DNA from: Larimichthys crocea
Taxonomy: Eukaryota; Chordata; Actinopteri; Sciaenidae
Length of the DNA: 64,000 nucleotides
Reading direction: 5' to 3'
Assembly: GCF_000972845.2 (NCBI RefSeq)
Contig: NC_040020.1
Span: forward strand, 578,415-642,414
Shown here: positions 44,346 to 56,814 of the stretch, piece by piece
How positions within the stretch are numbered: position 1 is the first letter of the stretch
How the letters are laid out: every line of letters begins with the position of its first letter
Made by a program: the position numbers and the translations under genes
The notes under the pieces: generated by a model
What the model was told of the DNA's origin: nothing
The model's input: only the letters and a program-made list of their open reading frames with translations
The model's database searches: none

Positions 44346-44595
44346 TAGTAACATGCTTATCTCTTGCTAGCTCTGTGCTGTTTCCTGTCTGAAGTTTCAC
44401 TTGCACAGTTTCATGTGTTCATATTAATTCTTCATATTACTTCTACCTTTCTTCAGAAATCAGATGATCTGATGACTGAAATCAGAAGCCCTCATCGCCG
44501 CTGGGTTCACATCCAGACTGTGGACGTCAGACACAAGCAGTACACTCATGTTATGTTATTTTTCCTGTGTTAGAACTGTTCTCAGACGAGTGTTT

Positions 44596-46331
44596 TGACA
44601 CTGAATAACTTACACAGATTGCCTTCGTCTGTTGGAGGGGGCGACTGCCAACCGAGAATAACCCAAAGATCTCCATCGGCAGTTTGTTCTGCTGCTCCAA
44701 ACCCAACAAATCTGGGAGGTTTGGGTCGTGTTCAGGCCTCACTTCGAGATATTTCTTTATTTCATTAGTATTATGAACATTCACCCTCGGGTTGGTCTGG
44801 TTTGTAGATTCAGCCAAGTGTTTGTTTTATTGACTAATCTGCCAATTATTTATTCAATTAATTCATTATAACTTAATCACATTATCTTAGATGACAAAGT
44901 GTTCAACAAACAGTTGAACACGGTTGTTTACCTGCGCTGTATCACACTGAGCTGCTGATACTGACACCTGACTCCACCCACCTCTGTTTGTGTAACTCAA
45001 ACCAAACGCACCTGTCGCTCCTGAACGCCTCCTCAGGCTTCTTTTTAAACTTTGTCCATAAACCTAAAGATCACCATTAAATTAATAAATAACATGATTT
45101 AATGATAATATTTGTATATCTAAATTTAACTTTGCAGTCCAGGAGGTGTTTAGCCTAGCTTAGCACAAAGACTGGAAGCAGGTGGAAACTGCTAGCCTCG
45201 CTCCTTCAAAGTTATATTTTAAGCAGACATGTTGCGTCTCGTTTACTGAAAACCTAGAAGTCCACGCTGTGGGAGAAGAGAGCCCCTGCTGTGATGATGA
45301 CGGAAAGCTGACTCTCCCAGCATGCACTGGGCTGTCACCTGAGCAGGTGGGGGTCTGACCTACAGACCCAGATAATGAATATATAGAGAGAGTGAGGTAG
45401 AGTCAGCAGCAGGTGTCACACTGATCACCGATTGCCATGTTGGCTCCACGGTCCTGCTGAAAGGCTGTCGCTGGGGTAACCGGTGGTGGGTGTCTTGTTT
45501 GTGTTGCCATGGTGACATTTTGACCAAGCTATGTTTAGTTGGCCCATTATAACCTTCTCTTCTTCTCTGTCCATAAGTCCATAGAGGCTGCTGACCCCAG
45601 TTACATTGCCCACTTGCCCAGCTCCTGTTCTGGCACGACACTGGCTCTGCTCCCCATCAGGCCTATAAACCTCGTCCTCTCCTTCTTCTTCCCGGTGGTC
45701 CAAAACGCTGTGGTACGAACACTAACAGCTAACAGACTGAGCTAACAGCAGCTACAGTTGTCAGCAGTTCACTTCCCTGTCCATCATAAACTCTGTAAAT
45801 CACAGAGAGTTGAGACCCTACCTTACCTAACATTTGTCTATGTCACAAATTAAGGGCTCATCCAGGATTTGAACCTGGGACCTCTCACACCCGAAGCAAA
45901 AATCATACCCCGAGACCAACAAGCCACTTGTGTGCAACAACCAGGCTAACAAACTGAGCTAACAGCAGCTAACAGACTGAGCTAACGTGAGCTAACAGCA
46001 GCTAACAAACTGAGCTAACATGAGTTAACAGCAGCTAACAGACTGAGCTAACAGCAGCTAACAGACTGAGCTAACATGAGCTAACTGCAGCTAACAGACT
46101 GAGCTAACATGAGCTAACAGCAGCTAACAGACTGAGCTAACGTGAGCTAACAGCAGCTAACAGACTGAGCTAACATGAGCTAGCAGCAGCTAACAGACTG
46201 AGCTAACATGAGCTAACAGCAGCTACAGCTGTCAGCAGTTTACTTCACTGTCCATCATAAACTCTGTAAATCACAGAGAGTTGAGGCGGAGCAGCCGGAG
46301 GACATCAGAGGGAAAACCAGAAAACATTTCC
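44596..46331. repeat. Duplicated block, copy 1 (before gap 2)
   Basis: Runs from TTACACAGATTGCCTTCGTC through composite repeat A (head 45548-45660, GCTAAC array, tail) to ACATTTCC at the gap. The same order resumes at 46362 after the gap with scattered one-base losses. Copy 1 additionally holds about 45816-45945, with the tRNA-like gene. No protein gene is seen. Confidence 0.85.
45854..45925 (-). tRNA. tRNA-Pro (CGG) or tRNA-Pro-derived pseudogene
   Basis: Seventy-two nucleotides on the minus strand begin GGCTTGTTGGTCTCGGGGTA and end CCTGGATGAGCCC, folding as a cloverleaf. The acceptor stem GGCTTGT pairs with ATGAGCC using two G-U pairs. The T arm CCAGG-TTCAAAT-CCTGG is perfect, including the B box GGTTCAAATCC. 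The anticodon loop TTCGGGT gives CGG. It differs from the usual vertebrate tRNA-Pro mainly by C-to-T changes that turn G-C into G-U pairs in the acceptor and anticodon stems. No T4 terminator lies just downstream, so it may be inactive. Confidence 0.75.
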
Positions 46332-46361
46332 NNNNNNNNNNNNNNNNNNNNNNNNNNNNNN
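46332..46361. other. Assembly gap (30 N)
   Basis: Run of 30 unknown bases separating two copies of the same block. Confidence 1.
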
Positions 46362-48020
46362 TTGACACTGAAATAACTTACACAGATTGCCTTCGTCTGT
46401 TGGAGGGGCGACTGCCAACCGAGAATAAACCCAAAGATCTCCATCGGCAGTTTGTTCTGCTGCTCCAAACCCAACAATCTGGGAGGTTTGGGTCGTGTTC
46501 AGGCCTCACTCGAGATATTTCTTTATTTCATTAGTATTATGAACATTCACCCTCGGGTTGGTCTGGTTTGTAGATTCAGCCAAGTGTTTGGTTTATTGAC
46601 TAATCTGCCAATTATTTATTCAATGAATTGATTATAACTTAATCACATTATCTTAGATGACAAAGTGTTCAACAAACAGTTGAACACGGTTGTTTCTGCG
46701 CTGTATCACTGAGCTGCTGATACTGACACCTGACTCCACCCACCTCTGTTTGTGTAACTCAAACCAAACGCACCTGTCGCTCCTGAACGCCCCTCAGGCT
46801 TCTTTTTAAACTTTGTCCATAAACCTAAAGATCACCATTAAATTAATAAATAACATGATTTATGATAATATTTGTATCTCTAATTTACCTTTGCAGTCCA
46901 GGAGGTGTTTAGCCTAGCTTAGCACAAAGACTGGAAGCAGGTGGAACTGCCTAGCCTCGCTCCTTCAAAGTTATATTTTAAGCAGACATGTTGCGTCTCG
47001 TTTACTGAAAACCTAGAATCACACTGTGGGAGAAGAGAGCCCCTGCTGTGATGATGACGAAGCTGACTCTCCCAGCAGCACTGGGCTGTCACCTGAGCAG
47101 GTGGGGGTCTGACCTACAGACCCAGATAATGAAATAGAGAGAGAGTGAGGTAGAGTCAGCAGCAGGTGTCACCTCATCACCGATTGCCATGTGGCTCCAC
47201 GGTCCTGCTGAAAGGCTGTCGCTGGGGTAACCGGTGGTGGGTGTCTGTTTGTGTTGCCATGTGACATTTGACCAAGCTCATGTTTAGTTGGCCCATTATA
47301 ACCCTTCTCTTCTCTCTGTCCATAAGTCCATAGAGGCTGCTGACCCCGTTACATTGCCCACTTGCCCAGCTCCTGTTCTGGCATGACACTGGCTCTGCTC
47401 CCAATCAGGCCTATAAACCTAGTCCTCTTCTTCCCGGTTCCGGTCCAAAACTCTGTGGTACAACACTAACCGCTAACAAACTGAGCTAACAGCAGCTAAC
47501 AGACTAGAGCTAACATGAGCTAATACAGACGGCGTAACAGACTGAGCTAACAGTGAGCTAACAGCAGCTAACAGACTGAGCTAACTGACAGCCTACAACA
47601 GCAGCTAACAGACCTGGAGTTCAACATGAGCTAACTCGCAGCTAACAACTGAGCTAACATGAGCTAACGGCAGCTAACGATGAGCAACATGAGCTAACAG
47701 CAGCTAACAGACTGAGCTAACATGAGCTAACGGCAAGCTAACAGCACTGAGCTAGACATGAGCTAACAGCAGCTAACAGCACTGAGTTAACATGAGCTAA
47801 CAGCAGCTAACAGACTGAGCTAACGTGAGCTAACAGCAGCTAACAGACTGAGCTAACATGAGCTAGCAGCAGCTAACAGACTGAGCTAACATGAGCTAAC
47901 AGCAGCTACAGCTGTCAGCAGTTTACTTCACTGTCCATCATAAACTCTGTAAATCACAGAGAGTTGAGGCGGAGCAGCCGGAGGACATCAGAGGGAAAAC
48001 CAGAAAACATTTCCTCCATA
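46362..48020. repeat. Duplicated block, copy 2 (after gap 2)
   Basis: Repeats 44596-46331 with single-base deletions and a longer, more irregular GCTAAC array (47465-47905). It lacks the tRNA-bearing segment. The tail at 47903-48020 continues into the next block rather than stopping, so the locus probably exists once and copies 1 and 2 are overlapping contig ends or haplotypes. Confidence 0.8.
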
Positions 48021-48452
48021 AAATATGATCCAGTTTCACCAGAATCAGTGAAATAGTTGCTGCTGTGTGACTTAGTGCCGTAAAGCGTTACGTACTTCTC
48101 CCGACCCGGAGCCCAAAGTTACATAGTGTGAGAACAGACGTACGAATGACAGAGACACCGTTCAGCTGATCACAGGTCAGTGTGGATCAACAGGAGGTCA
48201 CAGAGGAAAGTTTATTAAAGTTTGTTGATTTAAAAAGTCTAAATTCTTTCGAGCACTTCGACTCGGCGTGCAGCAGTTTGTTGGTTCTTTGTCTGTTGCA
48301 GTCGAACGTTTCACTAAATATAAAACCAGTCATGGAAACTGTCTGTACCTGCCTCCCTCCCCTCTGCTCTGCTCTCTGTATAATTGAATATAGACTCCAG
48401 CAGGCGCTCGGTGATCTGCTCGGAGGGTCTCTGAGTTCAGGACAAATGGAAA

Positions 48453-48499
<47 letters not shown>

Positions 48500-49860
48500 T
48501 CAGATGGTGTCAGATTTGTCAGGCCAGAGGTCAGTTTATTTCCAGCGTCTCTCTTCATCATACAACTCTCTCTCACACACACACACACACTCCCTCGGTG
48601 TGATCTGTCCGTCGCTCACTCCTCGATGTGAATATTTACTGAATGAACGACATAATTCATGATCAGCTGTTCAAACTCTAAACGCTGACAGGAAGTCAGA
48701 GTTTAAAACTCCACTCTGTAGTTAAAGTTATAATCTGCTGCCATCTAGCTGTAAGAAGCCGGTACTACACCCATTGACATTTGACGGTAGTTGCTGTTTC
48801 CTCATGCTCATCAAGGTCGCAGGGGGTGGGCTACACCCTGGACAGGTCAACAACTGGAAAAACTGACACTGACAAAGAGACTCGACCTTTCTGGTTCCCT
48901 CTCCAAACTCCTCCATTCATCTACGACCCAAATTTCACCTCTTAATCCCTCTATCCTTCCTTCATCTCTCCCACAGTACATCATCTCCTTCATCCACAAC
49001 ATGCAGTGAACCTGTCTAAATTTAAATCATTACGCTTCTTCCACCACTTGAATCCAGATCTCTGCCTTCAGTCTTTAAAGTTACGAAATCTTCAAGATGT
49101 GTTCAGGGATTTCAGCTCAGACTTTAATCTGATTCATATAATCCTGTGAGACTCTGTTGTAGTTTCACCGCTTGTCCACCAGATATCAGCAGAGACTTTA
49201 AATAAAAGTGTCAGTTCTGTCACGACCCTGACGAGTGTTTAACGGCCCAGTCGAGGTGAAGCATCTCGATCTAAATACCTCATTTAATGTTCCTGGGAGT
49301 CCTGACAGAGACAAGAGGCACTACCAAACACCTTCTTCTCAATCTCTGAACCAACATTTGGTACAAACAGCTAATACTGTCCATCACACCTCTGAGAAAT
49401 ATGATATAAGTACATAGATATAAGGAGGTAAAACCTGTGTGTGCACCTACAGGTTGTTAAACAAGGCTGTTATGGAGAAGTTGCTGAAGTCAAAGGTCAG
49501 GAGTTCAGAAAGTGTTCAGCAGCCTCTGATGTCTTATGCTGTATTATTTATTGACGCTTGGCCAAGGAGAATTAGAGACACTCTCAAAGTTCATCAGAAG
49601 TGCCTGAGTCGGTCTCACATTCTGCCCAACTCATCCTGGTGGATCGACTTTAAACCCCAAGATAACACCACAAATACTACACAGTCTGAGTTTTCTTGGT
49701 GTGACACCTTGTGGACATCAGAGGAACTGCAGCTTCTGCTCAGGCTTCACACTGTGGTGGTGGCTGCTGATTGGACGCTTCTTGTCTTAAATTGGCGAAA
49801 TATATTTGGATATTTTATTTATTCAGATCAGAGCGAAAACCAAAAAATGTTTCCTCCATA
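47903..49860. repeat. Second duplicated block, copy 1
   Basis: From the tail of composite repeat A through AGAAGTACGTAACGC-type sequence (inverted elsewhere), a GT run (48457-48498) and CTCATCAAGGTCGCAGGGGG, to a terminal region X (49455-49678) and Y (49679-49840). It is repeated at about 49928-51625 with deletions. Open frames of about 140 codons here have no recognised domain. Confidence 0.8.
48457..48498. repeat. TG microsatellite
   Basis: Twenty-one TG dinucleotides; the counterpart in the duplicate lies at about 50497-50540. Confidence 0.9.
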
Positions 49861-49927
49861 AAGTGTGACGTCATTTTAAGATAGAGTAATTAAAGGACTC
49901 AGCTGGGCAAGGCAATAACTAACGGAG

Positions 49928-50495
49928 CTAACATGAGCTAACAGCAAGCTACAGCGTCAGCAGGTTTACTTCACTGTCATCATAAACTCTGTAAATCACA
50001 GAGAGTTGAGGCGGAGCAGCCGGAGGACATCAGGGGAAAACCAGAAAACATTTCCTCCATAAAATATGATCCAGTTTCACCCAGAATCAGGAAATAGTTG
50101 CTGCTGTGTGACTTAGTGCCGTAAAGCGTTACGTACTTCTCCCGACCCGGAGCCCAAAGTTACATAGGTGAGAACAGACGTACGAATGACGAGACACCGT
50201 TCACCTGATCACAGGTCAGTGTGGCCAGCAGGAGGTCACAGAGGAAAGTTTATTAAAGTTTCATGTGATTTAAAAAGTCTAAATTCTTTCGAGCGCTTTG
50301 ACTGGCTGCAGCAGTTTGTTGGTTCTTTGTCTGTTGCAGTCGAACGTTTCACTAAATATAAAACCAGTCATGGAAACTGTCTGTACCTGCCTCCCTCCCC
50401 TCTGCTCGCTGCTCTGTATAATTGAATATAGAGACTCCAGCAGGGCTCGGTGATCTGCTCGGAGGGTCTCTGAGTTCAGGACAAAGGAAAACGTC

Positions 50496-50543
<48 letters not shown>

Positions 50544-51625
50544 ATGGTGTCAGATTTGTCAGGCCAAGGTCAGTTTATTTCCAGCGTCTCTCTTCATCAT
50601 ACAACTCTCTCTCTCACACACACACAACTCCCTCGGTGTGATCTGTCCGTCGCTCACTCTCGATGTGAATATTTACTGAATGAACGACAAATTCATGATC
50701 AGCTGTTCAAACTCTAAACGCTGACAGGAAGTCAGAGTTTAAAACTCTCCTCTGTAGTTAAAGTTATAATCTGCTGCCATCTAGCTGTAAGAAGCCGTAC
50801 TACACCCATTGACATTTGACGGTAGTTGCTGTTTCCTCATGCGTCAAGGTCGCAGGGGGTGGGCTACACCCTGGACAGGTCAACAACTGGAAAACTGACA
50901 CTGACAAAGAGACTCGACCTTTCTGGTTCCCTCTCCAAACTCCTCCATTCATCTACGACCCAAATTTCACCTCTTAATCCCCTATCCTTCTTCATTCCTC
51001 CTCCCACAGTACAATCTCCTCATCCACAACATGCAGTGAAACTGTCTAAGTTTAAATATTACTCTTCTTCCACCACTTGAATCCAAATCTCTGCCTTCAG
51101 TCTTTAAAGTTACGAAATCGGCTCTTCGAGATGTGTTCAGGGATTTCAGCTCAGACTTAATCTGATTCATATAATCCTGTGAGAGTCTGTTTGTAGTTTC
51201 ACCGCTTGTCCACCAGATATCAGCAGAGCCTTTAAATAAAAGTGTCAGTTCTGTCACGACCCTGACGAGTGTTTAACGGCCCAGTCGAGGTGAAGCATCT
51301 CGACTAAATACTTTAATGTTCCTGGGGAGTCCTGACAGAGACAAGAGGCACTAAACCAAACACCTTCCCTCTCAATCTCTGAACCAAAATTGGTACAAAC
51401 ACCTAAGACTGTCCATCACACCTCGGAGAAATATGATATAAGTACAAGATATGAGGACGTAAAACCTGTTTGTCACCTACAGGTTGTTAAACAAGGCTGT
51501 TATGGAGAAGTTGCTGAGTCAAAGGTCAAGGTCAGGAGGTTCAGAAAGTGTTATCAGGCCTGATTAATTTATTGACGCTTGGCCAAGGAGAATTAGAGAC
51601 ACTCTCAAGTTCATCAGAAGTTGAC
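49928..51625. repeat. Second duplicated block, copy 2
   Basis: Follows 47903-49620 in order with scattered one-base deletions, then departs at about 51620 into sequence of lower quality before gap 3. Confidence 0.8.
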
Positions 51626-51839
51626 CTTGAGAAGGGTTCTGGGGGAAAAAAGGTAAATGTACAAGCATTCGGAAGTGGGCCAACACAGCTCAAATGCGGG
51701 CGTGATGTGGATCGACGAATTTAAAAAACCGACAAGGATAGTATTAAGACAACGACGAGAATGGGGACGGAAATTGACTGGGACAAACAAAGCGGCGGAA
51801 ACAGACAATCGGTGCTACCAGACTAGACATCAGTGACTG

Positions 51840-52370
51840 ACGTCAGCAGAGAATGTCTTTACGTACAATAAGAGCAAGTGAATGTTGGGTAATGATCCAG
51901 CTATGGATATCTAGTCGAATGCGTCAGTACACTGGGATAGTACTTGTTGTGCGTGCGAATCTTGGGAGTTCCGTCAAACCAACAAGCTATCTAGTAGGAA
52001 ACTATGAAGCAGCAACAGGTCTCTGTGACCCTGGACACCACAGTGTTGAGANNNNNNNNNNATAAAGTTGTTATTTGTTCTGGAGTTCCTCTCCTGAGGT
52101 TAACGAGGTTCCCGTGTGGGCCTTGAGGTTCCCGTGTGCCTTGAGGTCCTCAGCCAGTATTAGTTGTTTGGCTTTGGTTGGGAACAGTAGGTGCCAGTCT
52201 ATCTCAACACTGTGGTGTCCCGGGTCACAGAGACCTGTTTGCTGCCTTCATAGACATAATAGATAGCTTGTTGTTGACGGTCCCATCTGCGTAAACAGAC
52301 ATCTGTGTCTCCAGACTAGACATGCTGACAATAACACCTCCATGGTAAAGACATTCTCTGTGACTCATTC
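51840..52370. repeat. Noisy inverted repeat around gap 3
   Basis: The bases before the gap (about 51845-52050, ending GGACACCACAGTGTTGAG) match in reverse those from 52203 on (CTCAACACTGTGGTGTCC, then AGACCTGTTTGCTGCCTTCA). Similarity is high near the gap and decays outward through many mismatches. Together with 51620-51845, which matches nothing cleanly, this looks like a low-quality fold-back. Confidence 0.7.
52052..52061. other. Assembly gap (10 N)
   Basis: Run of ten unknown bases inside the inverted repeat. Confidence 1.
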
Positions 52371-52376
52371 TCGGCG

Positions 52377-52745
52377 TGTAGTATTTGTGGTGTTATCTTG
52401 GGGTTTAAAGTCGATCCACCAGGATGATGTGGGCAGAATGTGAGACCGACTCAGGCACTTCTGATGAACTTTGAGAGTGTCTCTAATTCTCCTTGATCAA
52501 GAGTCAATAAATAATCAGCATCAGACATCAGAGGCTCCTGAACACTTTCTGAACTCCTGCCTTTGACTTCAGCAACTTCTCCACAACATTCCTGCGACAA
52601 AATTCAAATAAAAATAATAAAACTGTTGGTTTGTGATGAACTGATGAATGAACAGAGTTATTCGTCCTGAGCAGAAAAACTGCAGATCATCTTTTATTTC
52701 TGCTTTCACCTCCCATTACTATCGCTTTAAAACGAAACTTAATGT

Positions 52746-52784
<39 letters not shown>

Positions 52785-53080
52785 TTGCTGTAAACTCGCT
52801 CAGAGCATCCTTGCAACAGGAAAACAATATGAAACTTCATGGAAATGCCACAGTCATTTCTGTCTATGTTAATGAGCTCTCTGTGTGTGTGTGTGTGTGT
52901 GATGACAGTGTTATATTTTTTCTTTCGAAGAGTCAGCACATTCCCTGAACACAACTCATCTCTTTTTTTTTTTAACCATGAGCTCAGCTCGTCTTATGTT
53001 CCGCTGTACTCGAGTATTTACTCTGATTACATTACTTCCGATCACCAGCAGCAGCTGATCTCACTGACTAGTCCAGCGCG
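52377..53080. repeat. Third duplicated block, copy 1
   Basis: From TGTAGTATTTGTGGTGTTAT (inverted region X) through a TG run (about 52745-52783), CTTCATGGAAATGCCACAGT and a second TG run to CACTGACTAGTCCAGC. The same order is seen at 53619-54336. Confidence 0.85.
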
Positions 53081-53618
53081 GCAGCAGCCAGCTCGTGGAG
53101 ATAGACTGGCACCTACTGTTCCCAACCAAAGACAAACAACTAATACTGCTGAGGACCTCAAGGCCCACACGGGACCTCAAGGCCCACACGGGACCTCAAG
53201 GCCCAAGTTAACGTTCTAAAGTTAAACGATTAAAGACTTTCATTTCATTCATTGAGAGTGTCGTCTCCTGGATCATAGAGCTTCCAGTGACGATCACTGA
53301 CAGTATAAACAACAGACGTCGTCTCCGTGACGTCACCCCGCTGTGAAGCTCAGTGTGGTCACGCTGGTTGACGCCATCTTGCCAGTCCGGCCTGTTCCGC
53401 CTCCAGGTCATCGGATCATCGGCGGACCTGAGGCGGGCTGGATGACGCCAGGTTGTGTCACTTTAACACAGTCTGAGTTTTCTTGGAGTGACCCCTTGTG
53501 GACATCAGAGGAACTGCAGCTTCTGCTCAGGCTTCACACTGTGGTGGTGGCTGCTGATTGGACGCTTCTTGTCTTAAACTGGCAAAATATATTTGGATAT
53601 TTTATTTATTCAGATCAG

Positions 53619-53999
53619 TGTAGTATTTGTGGTGTTATCTTGGGGTTTAAAGTCGATCCACCAGGATGAGTTGGGCAGAATGTGAGACCGACTCAGGCAC
53701 TTCTGATGAACTTTGAGAGTGTCTCTAATTCTCCTTGGCCAAGCGTCAATAAATAATACAGCATAAGACATCAGAGGCTGCTGAACACTTTCTGAACTCC
53801 TGATCTTTGACCTTTGACTTCAGCAACTTTTCCACAACATTCCTGCGACAAAATTCAAATAAAAATAATAAAACTGTTGGTTTGTGATGAACTGATGAAT
53901 GAACAGAGTTATTCAGTCCTGAGCAGAAAAAACTGCAGATCATCTTTTATTTCTGCTTTCACCTCCCACTTACTATCGCTTTAAAACGAAACTTAATGT

Positions 54000-54036
<37 letters not shown>

Positions 54037-54129
54037 TTGCTGTAAACTCGCTCAGAGCATCCTTTGCAACAGGAAACAATATGAAACTTCATGGAAATGC
54101 CACAGTTCATTTCTGTCTATGTTAATGAG

Positions 54130-54163
<34 letters not shown>

Positions 54164-54336
54164 TGACAGTGTTATATTTTTTCTTTTGAAGAGTCAGCAC
54201 ATTCCCTGAGCACAACTCATCTCTTTTTTTTTTTACCATGAGCTCAGCTCGTCTTATGTTCAGCTGTACTCGAGTATTTACTCTGATTACATTACTTCTG
54301 ATCACCAGCAGCAGCTGATATCACTGCCTAGTCCAG
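53619..54336. repeat. Third duplicated block, copy 2
   Basis: Matches 52377-53080 with small differences, mainly in TG-run length. It is preceded by region Y (53469-53617) in direct orientation relative to 49679-49840. Confidence 0.85.
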
Positions 54337-54390
54337 CAGCAGTCAGCCCAGCTCGGCGTCTGTCTTTCAGCCTTTTATTTCACCAAGCTC

Positions 54391-54590
54391 TCACCAACCA
54401 CTAAAAGTCAGTCCCACATTTACTCTTGTCCGGCGGCTTCTTGCTCGCTCACTCTCTCCTTTTCTCTTCTTAGCTTCCTCCGTCAGCGTCCTCTTCACTC
54501 TCTGCTCCTCTGCCATCATGTCCGTAGAGGCTGCTGAGCCTGGTTACATTATTAATGCTTGCCCAGCTCCTGTTCTGGCATGACACCAGC
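54391..54590 (+). repeat. Composite repeat A, head only
   Basis: Contains ACTAAAAGTCAGTCCCACAT, TCTTGCTCGCTCACTCTCTC and GTCCGTAGAGGCTGCTGAGC, ending near GGCATGACACCAGCTC. It is nearly identical to 37499-37690. Confidence 0.8.
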
Positions 54591-54664
54591 TCAGTGAAAA
54601 AGTTGGTGGTGTGCTAGTACCTCCTGAGGAGCAGCAACCTCCATGACTGAAATGATGCAACAAG

Positions 54665-54945
54665 CTGCAGTTCCTCTAACGTCCACCTGAGGCTGGCTCC
54701 AGAAGTGAGCCAGCCTCCATAAGTCCCCATGTCCAAATGTCCAACTTCACAGCAGAAATAAACATGTTTACAGCCTGGTACAAAAAACAGTTTTGGTCTC
54801 TGTAGCTAATTTCCCCGTTCATGACAACTGTACTGAGGGTGAATTTATATACAACTCACCTGTTCACATTATATTAAGACTTAAAGTTATGCAGGATTAA
54901 GAGCGTGGACGCTTTGATTGACAGGTGGGGTCCCTCAGGTCCACG
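54665..54945 (+). repeat. Dispersed repeat B, longest copy
   Basis: Runs from TTCCTCTAACGTCCACCTGA through CCATAAGTCCCCATGTCCAA and AGCCTGGTACAAAAAACAG to GCAGGATTAAGAGCGTGGAC. It serves as the reference for the interrupted copies at 12803-14400 and 57787-58045. Confidence 0.8.
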
Positions 54946-55855
54946 CACACTTTAGATGAAATCAGAGTTTCACAGCAGCTCTTCAGAAACCCGTGACCTC
55001 ACAGAGTCCATGACATTTATTAAACATGTGACGTCTTTGTGACGCAATAAAGAGACGAACCGTTCCTCAAAACGATGCATGGAATAAACATAAACACAGT
55101 GTTGTCATCAGTGTATTGTTTGAAATTTGCTCTTGAATTTCACATGGCGGAAATGTTTTCTGTGTATTTCCTTCTCATCTCTGTTATCCATCGTTTTATC
55201 TTCTTTCGGTGGTTAGATAGTGATCTGTGTGAGGGTGTGTGGCACATTTCCTGCTCCTGATATGAATCATGAAGCAGAAACATCCAAACTTGTTGCGATT
55301 CGTTCTGATTAATTCTTATTTTCTGTGGTTTTCTTCTTTCCGGCTTTTTGATTCATTTTCATCAAAATTAAGCTCACGTATAGACACGTCTGTATCGACT
55401 GTATCAACGGTCGATCAGTCCAAAACTTTGGTCAACGCTCTCGTCAGGATGAAACTTTGCTTCAGTAAGCCTCTGAACTCTGAGACAGATCTCGCAAAGA
55501 GATGAAGACAAAGTCCTTCAAACTAACTCTCACCTTGTCATCAACCAAACGTCCTCGGTCGTCAGTGACTGTATATTTAGGATTAGAGTTGGAGTCTCTA
55601 CTCGAAGTATCATGATTAAATACTTCTCCTCACTACCTCAATCATAAACTCTAAACTCGTCACAAAGCCTCACCTCACCCCTTCTTACTCAGGAGTCCCT
55701 CAGGGATTCATCCTGGAGCCCCTGAAGTCCTTCCCGTACCTCACACGACTGCGAGGCCACGTTTGAGACAGTCATGGGAAGAGGAGATCTACCTGTGAAT
55801 GTCAGAAAGATTAAGGAGCTCAACAGGTAAAGAAAGCCCATCAGATGGTGTAGGA
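54946..55855. other. Intergenic with possible LINE trace
   Basis: At about 55689-55725 one frame reads SGVPQGFILEP, resembling the GVPQGSILGP motif of reverse transcriptases, in a context broken by stops. This hints at an old LINE remnant, but no other conserved block is seen. Open frames at 55075-55260 and 55269-55505 are unrecognised. Confidence 0.3.
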
Positions 55856-55902
55856 TCAGCACCAAGAGAGATCAGATGTCAACTGATCTCTCTTGGTGCT
55901 GA
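55856..55902. repeat. Perfect 20-bp hairpin
   Basis: Arms 55856-55875 and 55883-55902 are perfect inverted copies around the 7-base loop ATGTCAA. An RNA from either strand would form a 20-bp stem. No precursor flanks typical of a microRNA are evident. Confidence 0.9.
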
Positions 55903-56814
55903 CAGGTCCAAGACGAGGACTCAGAGGATCAATAAAGACCTCAATCACTCCAACAACAGGTGCAGGAGTTACTGCTGCCTGAAGGCCAAGATCGAGAAGA
56001 TGAGGAGGTGCCTCTTCCCTTCAGGTGACTTTAAAAACACATCTTAAGACCTGGAGTGCCCTGATGCCCACCAGAGGTCGCCAAAGCTTCACAGAGGGTC
56101 CCAAGAACTTCAGAGACATTCAGTCGACCTGTATCTCAGCGTTTCATTCATCTCATGTGAAGAACAGTGAAACACTCACAGCCTCAGCTGCTCTGTGTGT
56201 TTGGTGCTAACGTTAGCATGCAAACAAACCCAAGTTAGGATCGGAGACACGTGCATGTTAGCGCGTTAGCATGTAGCTCACACGGCTGCAGACCGCTGAG
56301 CTCGATCGTCTCTGAGCATCTTGTTGCTGATTGTTTGCAGCAGTTAGCAACAGCGCTGCGGTGAGTTATCATTTATAGATATGCAACTTATTTCCTCTCT
56401 GCAGCGATCTGCAACACGCCGACTCACTCCGAAACCGACACTGAAAGGCAACCACAGAAGAAGAAGTTGACTTGCAGCCTCTGTCTCTGTCTGTCGTCAT
56501 GGTTTCCATCGCTGTCCTCGATGCCCCCCCACCGTTACAGCTGAGGTCTATCTCCTCGTCTGTGGCTGCCTCCCACCTCCTGCCTCTTATTCATTGTTCG
56601 ACTGTTTGGCTTCGTCTCTAGATGATAATCTGCAGACTGAACGTCATGATTTATGATCATGATGTTCAAACTTTCACCACAGCTGTGTTATCTGATGGTG
56701 GAAGCTGCTGCTCGACATTTCAAATAAAGCGTCACCTCGTTTGACTTTCGCAGCTTTAACGTTGTGCAGACGTCGTTATTATCACTGATGAGAAGGAAGA
56801 AGTTTGATTTTCTG
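55903..56814. other. Intergenic, no gene seen
   Basis: Short open frames only, none with a recognised domain. Sequence near 56210-56280 carries GCTAACGTTAGC words. Confidence 0.35.

Noticed and set aside
49439..49861. 140-codon plus-strand frame.
   Set aside because: Lies in a duplicated repeat block, is disrupted in the other copy, and has no recognised domain.
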